From positions 1 through 39,665 of the forward strand of contig JAFGEK010000070.1 of assembly GCA_016931625.1 (NCBI GenBank): a DNA stretch of 39,665 nucleotides, read 5' to 3'. How positions within the stretch are numbered: the first letter of the stretch is position 1; each line of letters begins with the position of its first letter. A model generated the notes under the pieces. It was given only the letters and a program-made list of their open reading frames with translations, was not told the origin of the DNA and ran no database searches. Both the position numbers and the translations under genes were made by a program. Source of the DNA: Deltaproteobacteria bacterium. Lineage in GTDB: Bacteria; Myxococcota; XYA12-FULL-58-9; JAFGEK01. This document shows, one piece after another, positions 14,139 to 23,165 of this stretch.

Positions 14139-16395
14139 GCTGTCTCCTTACCAGAAACGCTACCGTATCACGAGCACAATTCTGGCAATAGCCATAGCGA
14201 TCACGAAGCGTATTTAACATTACAGCGGATTGTTCAATTTCTTTAGCACTTAAATCAGCAATATCCGATTCTGTGTATTTGAGGAAATTTTCGTACATTT
14301 TTTTTAAAACTTTATGTTTTTTAGTATAAAAGTCCTCTCGTAGATTTTCTATGTAACTACCGAATATTTCTGTGTAATTTGGTTTTTTATCCGGAAATTC
14401 AAGCGAGCGTGCGCCAATAGTACCGATGACTGCACGACGAAAATCATCAGAGGCTTCACCCGAAGCCATTAATACTTTCTCAATCTCACTCATAAAGTTT
14501 TCGTCAGGATCGCGCAATTCCCCTGAAATAGGGTCATTCATTTTTTCATGTTTTACCCAATGTGAAACATGAGAAACATAGCGACTAAAGAGATCATGAT
14601 AGCTTTGCTCAGTAGCAATACCTGTCGATTCACGCACTTCATCATCTATCCAAGAAGTATAAATTTTTTCTGTTTCACGCAAAAATGCAACATGGTCATG
14701 ATAACCATTAATCGCATCTTGCCTTAAAAATTCGTATACTGATTTTGCCTGTAATAATTCATTTATATTTGCAAACACAGCTAATGGGTTAAGGCATTGA
14801 TAACCTTCATGATAAGCGGCATTAAGCAATATTGAACGGATTTCACGCGCACTAGCACCATAGCGACCTTCATATTTTGGATATGAGTATGATTCTTTAA
14901 AAATATCAGCTATATGATGACGTAACTCTTTTGCTTGTCGAGTAGTTAAGCGAGAAGGTGTTTTACCATTATCGTAGAGTCTAAGTTTTTCGATTGGAGT
15001 TAAAGAATCAATTACGTCAACTAGATCGCTTGGGTAAAGCGATTTATCAGCACGACGCATCCGTGATAATACCGCCCACAATGAAGCAACACTAATAGTG
15101 TGCGGAGCAATATGACGTCCTACAATACGTGAAGTAATTTGATTCTTATAAATATCTACTTCATTTGAATAACGTAGCAAATATGGAACTTTTACTAATT
15201 CAATACGAGCTTTAAACGATGGAAAATCGGGGTGTTCTTTAAAGGCATCAAGATAAGTTTCATTTGTTGAAGCTAAAAAAACTATGTCTAAGTGTATTAA
15301 AAATGAATCCATTGACACAGTTGAGGTCTCAATGGTGCTTAGCAGGTATTTAAAAGCATCTACTGGGCGTTTGAGCAAATCGCTATATTCAAGTACCCCT
15401 CGATTAGCATCTACTAATGGTCCAGTAGGGGTAAAAAGCGAGGTATGCTGTAAAGCTTTTGGTAAAGAAGCCAGTGAATGATCAGCGGTTACTTGTTGTA
15501 TATGCGCATCTACCGAAAGCTGTGGTTCAATTGTTGCGGCGGCTCGCCGATAGCGACGTGAGACATAGAATCGTTCAATTTGGATGTGTTTCAGAACCTT
15601 AGCAACATCACCATCATAACTTGATAATAAAGCATCGTAGATACGTCGGCATTTGTAGCATAAGTCACCTAAGCGCAGATACTCATTAGCCAGGTGTTGG
15701 CTGTTTTCAGAGCCATCGATATTTTCAGCTTGGTTTGGCAGCAAGTGCGAAAGCAGATTTAGTCTTTGGCTTTGTGGTAAAAGAAATAGGGGATGGTCAT
15801 GCAAGTCACAAGGAATTCTTGCATCCATGTCAGAATTTGAAAGATGCGCATAAGTGTTATTGCTCAAATGCGCTTTCTGTTCGTTACCAAACCCTATACG
15901 ATCAGTTGCAGCCAAACGTTCGGTTGGAAATATCCAGTTAAAACTATATAAAGCTCCTTCAGGTAATCGGCTGTAAGCTTCCATACCAGCCATAATGCAG
16001 CGAACTATTGAGCTTTTGGCACTACCATTAGGGCCGTGCAAGAGAATGAGTTTATTGATTTTTCCTTCACGTGCGAAGTTACATAGAATGCGAAAAAGTT
16101 GTTCTTGCACACGTTCATGACCAGCGACCCTTCCATCCCCATCAGTAAAAGGTGCGTCAAACAGGTTATATCTTGTCACCCGGCCAGTTGGTAATTTTAG
16201 AACTTGCTGGCCAAAATGTTTGAACATATCAACGATATACTGAGCAGAGCACCTTAAATGTCGCTCGGGCTTTGTAAATAGCATATCGAAATATTCATTA
16301 AATGAGAGAATGGTACGGTCAGCGATAAAAGAGTCGTGAACTTTTTCGAAAATATTATTGAGCAATTTGTCTTCTTTTTGATTATTTTTGCTCAT
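14113..16395 (-). CDS. prkA: PrkA-like serine protein kinase with AAA-type ATPase core
   Basis: 760 residues, longer than the usual ~640-680 of PrkA/YeaG. The N-terminal AAA domain has a Walker A at residues 121-128 (GPNGSAKSS) and a sensor-like HLDIVFLASTNETYLDAFKEH. The C-terminal region carries the PrkA kinase-like domain (YEGRYGASAREIRSILLNAA). Known PrkA proteins act in starvation, sporulation or stationary-phase signalling. Two Cys pairs, CYKC (in an inserted stretch before the sensor) and YCQNC (at the end), could bind a metal. The usual partners yeaH/DUF444 and spoVR are absent. It lies 33 nt after ppx/gppA and overlaps usp. Kinase activity cannot be confirmed from sequence. Confidence 0.85.
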   Translation of the reverse strand: MSKNNQKEDKLLNNIFEKVHDSFIADRTILSFNEYFDMLFTKPERHLRCSAQYIVDMFKHFGQQVLKLPTGRVTRYNLFDAPFTDGDGRVAGHERVQEQLFRILCNFAREGKINKLILLHGPNGSAKSSIVRCIMAGMEAYSRLPEGALYSFNWIFPTERLAATDRIGFGNEQKAHLSNNTYAHLSNSDMDARIPCDLHDHPLFLLPQSQRLNLLSHLLPNQAENIDGSENSQHLANEYLRLGDLCYKCRRIYDALLSSYDGDVAKVLKHIQIERFYVSRRYRRAAATIEPQLSVDAHIQQVTADHSLASLPKALQHTSLFTPTGPLVDANRGVLEYSDLLKRPVDAFKYLLSTIETSTVSMDSFLIHLDIVFLASTNETYLDAFKEHPDFPSFKARIELVKVPYLLRYSNEVDIYKNQITSRIVGRHIAPHTISVASLWAVLSRMRRADKSLYPSDLVDVIDSLTPIEKLRLYDNGKTPSRLTTRQAKELRHHIADIFKESYSYPKYEGRYGASAREIRSILLNAAYHEGYQCLNPLAVFANINELLQAKSVYEFLRQDAINGYHDHVAFLRETEKIYTSWIDDEVRESTGIATEQSYHDLFSRYVSHVSHWVKHEKMNDPISGELRDPDENFMSEIEKVLMASGEASDDFRRAVIGTIGARSLEFPDKKPNYTEIFGSYIENLREDFYTKKHKVLKKMYENFLKYTESDIADLSAKEIEQSAVMLNTLRDRYGYCQNCARDTVAFLVRRQHGEHGDER

Positions 16396-16428
16396 AGTGA
16401 TCCATGCAATCCTTTTTATAATTTCGTT

Positions 16429-17874
16429 TTATTCATTACTCAGCATACAATTAGCGCTAACATGCAAACGTTTTTTTATTATTTGTTCAACGGGCTTTAG
16501 ATCTTCATTTAATATACATTCAGCATTATTAACTATGATATTAATAGGATCTTTAGTTAATTCAATATGTGGTTCCCAAGAGTCATCTGCTTTCATAAGC
16601 GCCATGGCTAAATGTAAAATAGCACCTACGGTTTTGGCGGCTTGATTATCTATTTTGTTTATTTTTCCTAAACGAATGTCGAGCTGTAACGCGTATTTAA
16701 TAGCAAATGCAGCAACTTTGCGAGATTTTTCATTAAGATCGAGTTCATGGCTACTGATAATTTGCTTAATAGCCGCCAAAGCAGTGTGCTTGCGATCATG
16801 CAAACCCGAATCGTTAAGAAGATAAGCAGCAGTTTCAAGTGGAGCTAATGCTGGCGGCCATAAACCATGTAAAGCTGCAAGTAATTCGAAAATTCGTCTT
16901 GCAATTCGAGCTCGACGTTCAGGCATATTGAGATCAAAACTTGACGTTTGGAGTAATTGGCGAGCATTAGTATGGTGATAATCTTCATTTACTAAGGTAA
17001 AAAGTAATGATTCACGTATGCCGGTGCCAGGCACTAATATTGTTTTTAGTTGGTAAATCTCTATAAGAGATAAGATTACTAAGGCAGCCGGTAATATGAC
17101 ATCACCACGATCTTTACGCAGATTATATTTATGCGATCTTTGATCAGGAGTAATTTTGCCGAGTTGCCGTATCAAGTTGCTTAACAATTGGGGATCGATT
17201 GCAGGTACATTACTGTTAACAACTGGAGCCAAGCGAGCAAGTGCATCAAGATTACCTCCAGTACCTATTGCTAAACTCGTTTGGCAAACATCATTTAAGT
17301 TTTTAGCTATTTCATCGCGTAAAGCGCAAAATATTTCTTTTATTTGCCAGTCTTTTTGAGTTTCTTGAAGGCAAGGATAACGTTGCAATAATTTAAGTGT
17401 ACCCCAAGGAATTGAAATACCATTACGGGTAGTGGTCCACTCAAGTTCAAGACTACCACCACCTAGATCAATAAGTAGGCAATTCGAACTAATGGTTCCT
17501 AATGCGCGCATTAAAGTAAGGCGCATAATGCGCCCTTCTTCTGCGCCGGTAATAATTTCTAATGAAATGCCAGTGGTTTGTTTAATTTTTTGCACTATTT
17601 CAGAAGCATTTTGAGCCTCACGCCAAGCACTAGTTGCAACGGCTCGGTAACGCGATACTTTTAATCGTGAAATTTTTTTGGCGATATCATTGAATATATT
17701 AAGTAGCTTATTTATTTGGGTCGGATTAATTTTGTTATGTTTAAATACTTCACTACCCAGGCGTAAAGGGTAGCGTTTATTGAATTTACGTAAAAGAACA
17801 CCAGTTGGTCCCACATGAATGATTGCTAAACGAATAGCATTTGAACCAGCATCAATGGCTGCAACTGTTTGCAT
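16429..17874 (-). CDS. Exopolyphosphatase / guanosine pentaphosphatase (Ppx/GppA)
   Basis: A 481-residue member of the ASKHA phosphatases that hydrolyse polyphosphate or pppGpp. Nucleotide-fold motifs: AAIDAGSNAIRLAI (residues 4-17), GAEEGRIMRLTLM with the catalytic Glu region, LLIDLGGGSLELEW and AIGTGGNLDALARL. Residues about 310-480 form a helical HD-type domain, as in GppA and long Ppx. It is between clpX and prkA on the same strand, 79 nt after clpX. Ppx and GppA cannot be separated on sequence alone, so no symbol is given. Confidence 0.9.
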   Translation of the reverse strand: MQTVAAIDAGSNAIRLAIIHVGPTGVLLRKFNKRYPLRLGSEVFKHNKINPTQINKLLNIFNDIAKKISRLKVSRYRAVATSAWREAQNASEIVQKIKQTTGISLEIITGAEEGRIMRLTLMRALGTISSNCLLIDLGGGSLELEWTTTRNGISIPWGTLKLLQRYPCLQETQKDWQIKEIFCALRDEIAKNLNDVCQTSLAIGTGGNLDALARLAPVVNSNVPAIDPQLLSNLIRQLGKITPDQRSHKYNLRKDRGDVILPAALVILSLIEIYQLKTILVPGTGIRESLLFTLVNEDYHHTNARQLLQTSSFDLNMPERRARIARRIFELLAALHGLWPPALAPLETAAYLLNDSGLHDRKHTALAAIKQIISSHELDLNEKSRKVAAFAIKYALQLDIRLGKINKIDNQAAKTVGAILHLAMALMKADDSWEPHIELTKDPINIIVNNAECILNEDLKPVEQIIKKRLHVSANCMLSNE

Positions 17875-17953
17875 GAATGTAACTTTGCCAAAGTAAATGG
17901 GGGGAGGTCAAAAATCTTAAAGAAAATGAAAAATATACTAGGGACACCCCTTA

Positions 17954-19270
17954 TTAGGCGCTCTTAACTTCAGACTTTTTGTTTTCGAAAAATAGCTCGG
18001 GTTTACCCCTACCGTTAATAACATCAGCGGTAATGTGGCAACGACGAATACCATCAAGAAATGGTGCCTCATACATAATATCAAGCATTGCATTTTCTAG
18101 AATACTGCGTAAACCACGAGCTCCAGCATTAGTTTTAATGGCTTGACTAGCAATGCATTTTATCGCTTCGGAAGAGAAAGTGAGTTCAACTCGTTCAAGA
18201 GCAAAGAGTTTTTGATATTGTCTTACCAAAGCATTTTTCGGCTCAGTGAGGATGCTTTCAAGATCTCGTTGGCTAAGGTCGTCCATAGTGGCTAATACGG
18301 GCAGACGGCCGACAAATTCAGGTATTAGACCAAATTTAGTAAGATCTTGCGGTTCGAGATCACGCAATAATTCACCAACACAACGATCCTCTGATTTATG
18401 AATTTCTGCACCAAAGCCAAGTCCTTGACGACCAACTCGGCGCTGTACGAGTTGCTCAATACCAGTAAAACTACCACCACAAATAAATAGTACGTTGGTA
18501 GTATCTACTTGGCTAATTTCTGATTGACCATATTTCTTGGCACCTTTAGCAGGTACATTAGCTTTTGAACCTTCAATAATTTTTAGCAAAGCTTGTTGTA
18601 CGCCTTCACCTGATACGTCTCTTGTTGTGGCAGGTGAATCGCCACCTTTACGAGCAATTTTATCAATTTCATCAATATAAATAATGCCACGTTGACAACG
18701 TTCAATGTCATTGTCAGCAGCAATTAAAAGATTGGCAACAATGTTTTCAACGTCTTCGCCGACATATCCAGCTTCAGTAAGAGTAGTGGCGTCAGCAATA
18801 GCAAATGGTACATCAAGCATGCGCGCCAATGTTTGAGCAAGCAAGGTTTTGCCAGTACCAGTTGGTCCAGCCAGTAAAACATTTGATTTATATAGCTCTA
18901 CATTATGATGATCGTTATCATGATCTACAGATTTAGTTTCAACCGAAAGAGAATTTGAATCATTAGGATTGAGGCTATTGATACGCTTGTAGTGATTATA
19001 AACTGCGACAGCCAATATTTTTTTAGCTCGAGTTTGCCCAATAACATATTGATCAAGAAATGCGACAATTTCTTGAGGAGTGAATAGTTTTTTCGGCTTG
19101 TGTTCGGCTTGTTCGCGTTCAGCCTCTTCGTCAATTATATCAGTACATAGACGAATACATTCATCACAAATATAGACAGTTGGTCCAGCAATGAGTTTAC
19201 GTACTTCTCGCTGACTTTTGCCGCAAAATGAGCAGGTTAACTGCCCACCTTGAAATTCTTTGCGTGCCAA
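17954..19270 (-). CDS. clpX: ClpX, ATPase and specificity subunit of the ClpXP protease
   Basis: 438 residues. The N-terminal zinc domain has C13-x2-C16 and C35-x2-C38. Walker A GPTGTGKT is at 135-142, Walker [11 protein letters not shown] follows, and GRLPV is in the C-terminal part. The ClpP-docking loop is LGF in RQGLGFGAE, the equivalent of IGF, so ClpXP assembly is expected. clpP is not adjacent, unlike in many bacteria. Residues about 98-124 hold an Asn/Asp/His-rich insertion ([15 protein letters not shown], then DHDNDHH) that makes the loop before Walker A longer than in E. coli ClpX. The start is TTG at 19270, chosen because a strong AGGAGG lies 5-6 nt upstream and the frame matches MARKEF. 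Confidence 0.96.
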   Translation of the reverse strand: MARKEFQGGQLTCSFCGKSQREVRKLIAGPTVYICDECIRLCTDIIDEEAEREQAEHKPKKLFTPQEIVAFLDQYVIGQTRAKKILAVAVYNHYKRINSLNPNDSNSLSVETKSVDHDNDHHNVELYKSNVLLAGPTGTGKTLLAQTLARMLDVPFAIADATTLTEAGYVGEDVENIVANLLIAADNDIERCQRGIIYIDEIDKIARKGGDSPATTRDVSGEGVQQALLKIIEGSKANVPAKGAKKYGQSEISQVDTTNVLFICGGSFTGIEQLVQRRVGRQGLGFGAEIHKSEDRCVGELLRDLEPQDLTKFGLIPEFVGRLPVLATMDDLSQRDLESILTEPKNALVRQYQKLFALERVELTFSSEAIKCIASQAIKTNAGARGLRSILENAMLDIMYEAPFLDGIRRCHITADVINGRGKPELFFENKKSEVKSA

Positions 19271-19372
19271 CGACTCCTCCTATTGCAACAGCGTACTCTT
19301 ATTAGAAATCCTACCAGAGCACGTCTTTTTCAACCAAGAATTTCGATCAATAAAAGCCTAAAAAAACTCCAT

Positions 19373-19402
19373 ATTATATCTACTCCCCAGGAATTATCCT
19401 GG
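19373..19402 (-). promoter_or_regulatory. clpX -10 box with a palindrome over the -35 region
   Basis: On the minus strand a perfect TATAAT lies at 19373-19378. The inverted repeat CCAGGA-N4-TCCTGG (19387-19402) covers the -35 position, where the hexamer (CAGGAT) is not consensus. This suits an activator or repressor site. Read on the + strand the same palindrome is followed by TTTTATTT and could instead act as a weak terminator. Confidence 0.5.
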
Positions 19403-19550
19403 TTTTATTTACATTTTAACTATGTTACCCGGCATGATCTAAAGTACGGTATTAAATATGCCTACATGATATAACTAGCAAATTTTAACAGAGTAGCAAG
19501 TAAACAAATGTATAGTTAAGATATATCTGTAGCTATTATGCTCATAAACC

Positions 19551-19579
19551 TTGACAGTATGGCAACTTTTCTTTAAACA
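19551..19579 (+). promoter_or_regulatory. Promoter of rplU-rpmA-obgE
   Basis: Perfect TTGACA at 19551-19556, a 17-bp spacer, and a weak TAAACA at 19574-19579. The predicted start is near 19586, giving a leader of about 40 nt. Confidence 0.55.
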
Positions 19580-19585
19580 AGCGGA

Positions 19586-19626
19586 CCTCCCGCGCCTGCG
19601 GAATATTTTTAAATAGGAGGCGTATC
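19586..19626 (+). promoter_or_regulatory. rplU leader with self-complementary Shine-Dalgarno
   Basis: CCTCC (19586-19590) is complementary to the Shine-Dalgarno GGAGG (about 19616-19620), while the intervening CCGC-GCCT-GCGG forms its own 4-bp hairpin. The leader can therefore fold so that the ribosome site is masked. This fits autogenous control of a ribosomal-protein operon, by analogy with known L21-type leaders. Confidence 0.4.
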
Positions 19627-19938
19627 ATGTACGCAGTAGTACGCACAGGCGGCAAGCAGCAGCGTGTTGAACCTGGTGAGCGTTTAAAAGTTGAAAAGCT
19701 TGATGGTGAAGTTGGCGCCGAAATTTCACTTAATGAAGTTTTATTTATTGGTGGCGAGGGTGAGCCAAAGATCGGACAACCTGTATTAACAGATGCAAAG
19801 GTTACCGCAAAAATCCTCAGCCATGGTCGTGGTGAAAAAATTCGCGTATTTAAAAGACGCAAACGCAAAGGTTTTCACAAAACCATTGGCCATCGACAAG
19901 AATATACTGAGTTAGAAATTCTTGGTATTGCAGAATAA
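19627..19938 (+). CDS. rplU: 50S ribosomal protein L21
   Basis: A 103-residue large-subunit protein that contacts 23S rRNA. MYAVVRTGGKQQRVEPGERLKVEKLDG is the diagnostic N-terminus. The basic tail region IRVFKRRKRKGFHKTIGHRQEYTELEI is the L21 signature. GGAGG lies 6 nt upstream of the ATG. First gene of the canonical rplU-rpmA-obgE order, 33 nt before rpmA. Confidence 0.97.
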   Translation: MYAVVRTGGKQQRVEPGERLKVEKLDGEVGAEISLNEVLFIGGEGEPKIGQPVLTDAKVTAKILSHGRGEKIRVFKRRKRKGFHKTIGHRQEYTELEILGIAE

Positions 19939-19971
19939 ATTATAAAATCATTTAACGTGTAGGTTTCTGTT

Positions 19972-20244
19972 ATGGCACATAAAAAAGGTCAAGGATCATC
20001 ACGTAACGGACGCGATTCAAATCCTAAGTATCGTGGGGTCAAAGTTGCTGACGGTTCGCCGGTTCAGGGTGGCAACATATTAGTACGTCAAGTTGGCACC
20101 AAGATCCATGCCGGTCGTTTTGTGGGACAAGGTAGAGATTATACCCTCTATGCTCGCACGGCAGGTGTTGTGCGTTACGAAAGCCACAAAAACCGAACAA
20201 TAGCAGTTGTTTATCCTCAAAACACCGCTTTTAGCCTAAATTAA
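19972..20244 (+). CDS. rpmA: 50S ribosomal protein L27
   Basis: A 90-residue protein whose N-terminal tail reaches the peptidyl-transferase centre. [24 protein letters not shown] is diagnostic. The N-terminus begins directly at the mature tail, so it is not the Firmicutes form that needs cleavage. Located between rplU and obgE with 29-33 nt gaps. Confidence 0.97.
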   Translation: MAHKKGQGSSRNGRDSNPKYRGVKVADGSPVQGGNILVRQVGTKIHAGRFVGQGRDYTLYARTAGVVRYESHKNRTIAVVYPQNTAFSLN

Positions 20245-20273
20245 GCGGCAACTCATTGATTAGTTGAAGTGTC

Positions 20274-21299
20274 GTGCGTGGCTATAAATTTGTCGATGAA
20301 GCGGTAATTCACGTACGCTCAGGTCATGGTGGCGCGGGTTGTGTCTCTTTTCGCCGCGAGAAATTTATACCATATGGTGGCCCAGATGGTGGTGATGGCG
20401 GTAAAGGTGGCGATGTAATTGCCCTTGCCGATCCTCAGTTATCTACCTTACTTGATTTTAAGTTTATTCCCCGACAATTTGCCAAAAATGGTTTGCCTGG
20501 TGAAGGTGGTCGCCGTAGCGGTAAAGATGGCACTGATCGTATCGTTAAAGTGCCTGTGGGTACAGTTATCTACAATAATGACAGTGGCGATGTAATTGCT
20601 GATCTTAATCAACCACAAATGCAAGTAATTATTGCAAAAGGCGGCAGGGGAGGCTTAGGTAACGAACATTTTAAAAACTCGGTACGTCAGGCACCTCGAT
20701 TTGCTCAACCAGGCGAAGAAGGATGTGAGTTATTTGCGCGCTTAGAGCTTAAACTATTAGCTGATGTTGGGCTCGTTGGTTTTCCAAATGTTGGCAAATC
20801 ATCATTGATAAGCCGTATTTCAGCCGCTCGTCCAAAAATTGCTGATTATCCGTTTACTACCTTAACTCCTAATTTAGGCGTGGTGCGCTTTGGCGATATG
20901 CAACATTTTGTGGTTGCTGATGTTCCTGGATTGATCGTCAATGCTCATGCTGGGGCAGGTTTAGGTTCGCGTTTTTTACGTCATGTCGAACGAGTCCGTA
21001 GAATTGTGCATATGATAACAGTGCGCCCAGATGAAGAAGGACGAGACCCGATAAAAGATTTTGAAGCTATTGAGAAAGAATTAACGTTACATGATGCGAC
21101 TTTAGCTAAAACTCCACGTATATTAGTGCTAAACCAAAATGATCTTGATTATGTGCGTCAAGCACAGTCTAGAGTTAAAATTTATGCCGAACAGCATAAA
21201 ATACCTTTTTTCTCCATCTCTGCGGCTACTGGTGAGGGTATAAAAGAGTTAATTGAGTATTTAGGATCCATAATAACAAGTGAGCGAGCACAGCTTTAA
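20274..21299 (+). CDS. obgE: Obg GTPase (ribosome assembly / stress GTPase)
   Basis: A 341-residue Obg-family GTPase acting in 50S maturation and (p)ppGpp-linked growth control. Glycine-rich Obg fold: GHGGAGCVSFRREKFIPYGGPDGGDGGKGGDV, then KGGRGGLGNEHF. G domain: G1 GFPNVGKSS, switch TTLTPNLG, G3 DVPGLI, G4 NQND, G5 SAATGEG. It ends soon after the G domain and so lacks the optional C-terminal OCT domain. The start is GTG at 20274. Third gene of the rplU operon. Confidence 0.96.
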   Translation: MRGYKFVDEAVIHVRSGHGGAGCVSFRREKFIPYGGPDGGDGGKGGDVIALADPQLSTLLDFKFIPRQFAKNGLPGEGGRRSGKDGTDRIVKVPVGTVIYNNDSGDVIADLNQPQMQVIIAKGGRGGLGNEHFKNSVRQAPRFAQPGEEGCELFARLELKLLADVGLVGFPNVGKSSLISRISAARPKIADYPFTTLTPNLGVVRFGDMQHFVVADVPGLIVNAHAGAGLGSRFLRHVERVRRIVHMITVRPDEEGRDPIKDFEAIEKELTLHDATLAKTPRILVLNQNDLDYVRQAQSRVKIYAEQHKIPFFSISAATGEGIKELIEYLGSIITSERAQL

Positions 21300-21423
21300 T
21301 AATCCCATTTTCGGTGTTTACCTGGTATAACCATATTTATTATATTGGTTTGTTTCCATTATTTAGCTACTTATCGTTTTATAAATTAAGTATCACGAAA
21401 TAATAGTTAAAAGTCATGGCGTT

Positions 21424-23157
21424 TTGAACCAAGTGTTTGGTGAAAGACTACATGAGATGGCAAGCGCGATTATACATTTTGGCCGATCGCTAATACGCAT
21501 TTATTCTTTACTGCGTTTTAGTTCTTATAAATCTATTTATTTTCAATATCATATCGTTATTATTTTTGTTTTTTGTTGCCTAATTTCCCATAAAGTTTTG
21601 GCGTTTAATAAGAGAGTGCTGCGTGTTGGGATTTATCAAAATAGCCCAAAAGTCTCATGGAATGCTTCAAAAAAGGCAGAAGGTATTTTTGTCGATATTA
21701 TTGAAGCAATAGCAGCAGAAGAAGATTGGATGCTTAAATATGTATTAGGTTCATGGCAAGAGGGATTAGACCGTCTAGCCAACGGTGAACTTGATTTGAT
21801 GACCGATATCGCTTTTACTGCTGATCGTGATCGATTGTATGATTTTCATCGCGAACCAGTACTAACAAGTTGGAATCAAATTTATATTCGTCATGATGCC
21901 AATATTCGTTCACTACTAGATTTACATCATCGACGAGTCGCTTTTTTAAAAGGGTCGATTCAACAAGAACAATTTCGTGGCATGGTTTCGGGTTTTGGTT
22001 TGTCGGTGGATCTTGTTCCTATGCATGATTTTGAACATGCTTTTCGTGTGGTAGCTAATGGTCAAGCTGATGCGGTAGTGACAAATCGTTATTATGGTGC
22101 TCTTCATGCTAGAGATTTTGGTCTAGTGGATACCGAAATTATTTTTAGTCCTACACAGCTTTATTTTGCTACATCTAAAGCAAAAAATTCTGAAATATTA
22201 AATGCTATTGATCGCCATTTAAAATATTTCAAAAAAGACCCGACTTCGGTTTACTTCAGATCACTTAGACATTGGACCACTAATGAGACTCCACCAATAT
22301 TACCTTTTTGGTTATATTGGGTAGGTTTAGCTATAGCGTTTTTATTATTGGTAACACTATTATGGATCAGCACCTTAAGAAGTACAGCAGTGCGTTTGCG
22401 TAAAAGTGATCAACAGCAACGTCGATTATTAGTTGAGCTTGCACAAGCCAAAGAAGCTGCCGAGGCTGCTGACCGCATGAAGTCAGCCTTTTTAGCGACT
22501 ATGTCACACGAATTGCGAACACCGCTAAATTCAATTATCGGCTTCACTGGCATACTTCTACAACAACTAGTCGGACCATTAAATGACGAACAAACAAAAC
22601 AGATGGGAATGGTAAATAAAAGTGCCGAGCATCTTCTTGCATTGATTACCGATATTCTTGATTTATCAAAGATTGAAGCTGGGCAACTGCAAATTTTTCA
22701 AGCACCTTTTGATCTTGATATATTAATAAAGCGGGTAATAGCTACTGTAACACCGCAAGCAGATAAAAAGAATCTAACAATTACAACAAATATATCTTTA
22801 ACTCAGTCTTTAATTAATAGTGATGAGCGACGTGTTGAACAGGTTTTGCTTAATTTACTTTCTAACGCCATTAAATTTACTGAGCGTGGTAATATACATA
22901 TTACCGCGTCAGCTTATAAGTCGCAGATAAATCTGATGGTATCGGATACTGGCCTTGGCATTAAAGAAGAAGAAATAAATAAACTGTTTAAGCCATTTTT
23001 ACAGTTAGATTTAGGTATCAATAAACGACATCAAGGTACAGGTTTAGGATTATCAATTTGTAAGCGTCTCGTTCATTTGCTTGGTGGTGATATTTGGGTG
23101 AAAAGTGAGTGGGGGAAAGGCAGTACTTTTGGTTTTTCTCTTCCGGCAATGTCGTAG
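21424..23157 (+). CDS. Sensor histidine kinase with periplasmic solute-binding domain
   Basis: 577 residues. An N-terminal hydrophobic segment (about 42-60) is followed by a periplasmic SBP-bac-3 domain (65-285: LRVGIYQNSPKVSW, GELDLMTDIAFTADR, GQADAVVTNRYYGAL). Next come a transmembrane helix (295-317), a coiled coil, HisKA with phosphoacceptor His362 (ATMSHELRTPLNSI) and HATPase (NLLSNAIKFTERG, SDTGLGI, GTGLGLSI). The layout is BvgS-like without the receiver/HPt parts, which are supplied by the next two genes. The ligand is probably an amino acid or other small solute. The start is uncertain: TTG at 21424 as given, or ATG at 21457; neither has a strong Shine-Dalgarno. Confidence 0.9.
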   Translation: MNQVFGERLHEMASAIIHFGRSLIRIYSLLRFSSYKSIYFQYHIVIIFVFCCLISHKVLAFNKRVLRVGIYQNSPKVSWNASKKAEGIFVDIIEAIAAEEDWMLKYVLGSWQEGLDRLANGELDLMTDIAFTADRDRLYDFHREPVLTSWNQIYIRHDANIRSLLDLHHRRVAFLKGSIQQEQFRGMVSGFGLSVDLVPMHDFEHAFRVVANGQADAVVTNRYYGALHARDFGLVDTEIIFSPTQLYFATSKAKNSEILNAIDRHLKYFKKDPTSVYFRSLRHWTTNETPPILPFWLYWVGLAIAFLLLVTLLWISTLRSTAVRLRKSDQQQRRLLVELAQAKEAAEAADRMKSAFLATMSHELRTPLNSIIGFTGILLQQLVGPLNDEQTKQMGMVNKSAEHLLALITDILDLSKIEAGQLQIFQAPFDLDILIKRVIATVTPQADKKNLTITTNISLTQSLINSDERRVEQVLLNLLSNAIKFTERGNIHITASAYKSQINLMVSDTGLGIKEEEINKLFKPFLQLDLGINKRHQGTGLGLSICKRLVHLLGGDIWVKSEWGKGSTFGFSLPAMS

Positions 23158-23165
23158 GAGATACA

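Larger units (their letters stand above)
19271..19626. other. 356-bp divergent regulatory spacer between clpX and rplU
   Basis: No gene is seen. It contains a -10 hexamer and an inverted repeat for clpX, a TTGACA promoter for rplU and a short rplU leader, each listed separately. The middle (19403-19550) is A+T-rich with no further structure noted. Confidence 0.6.
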
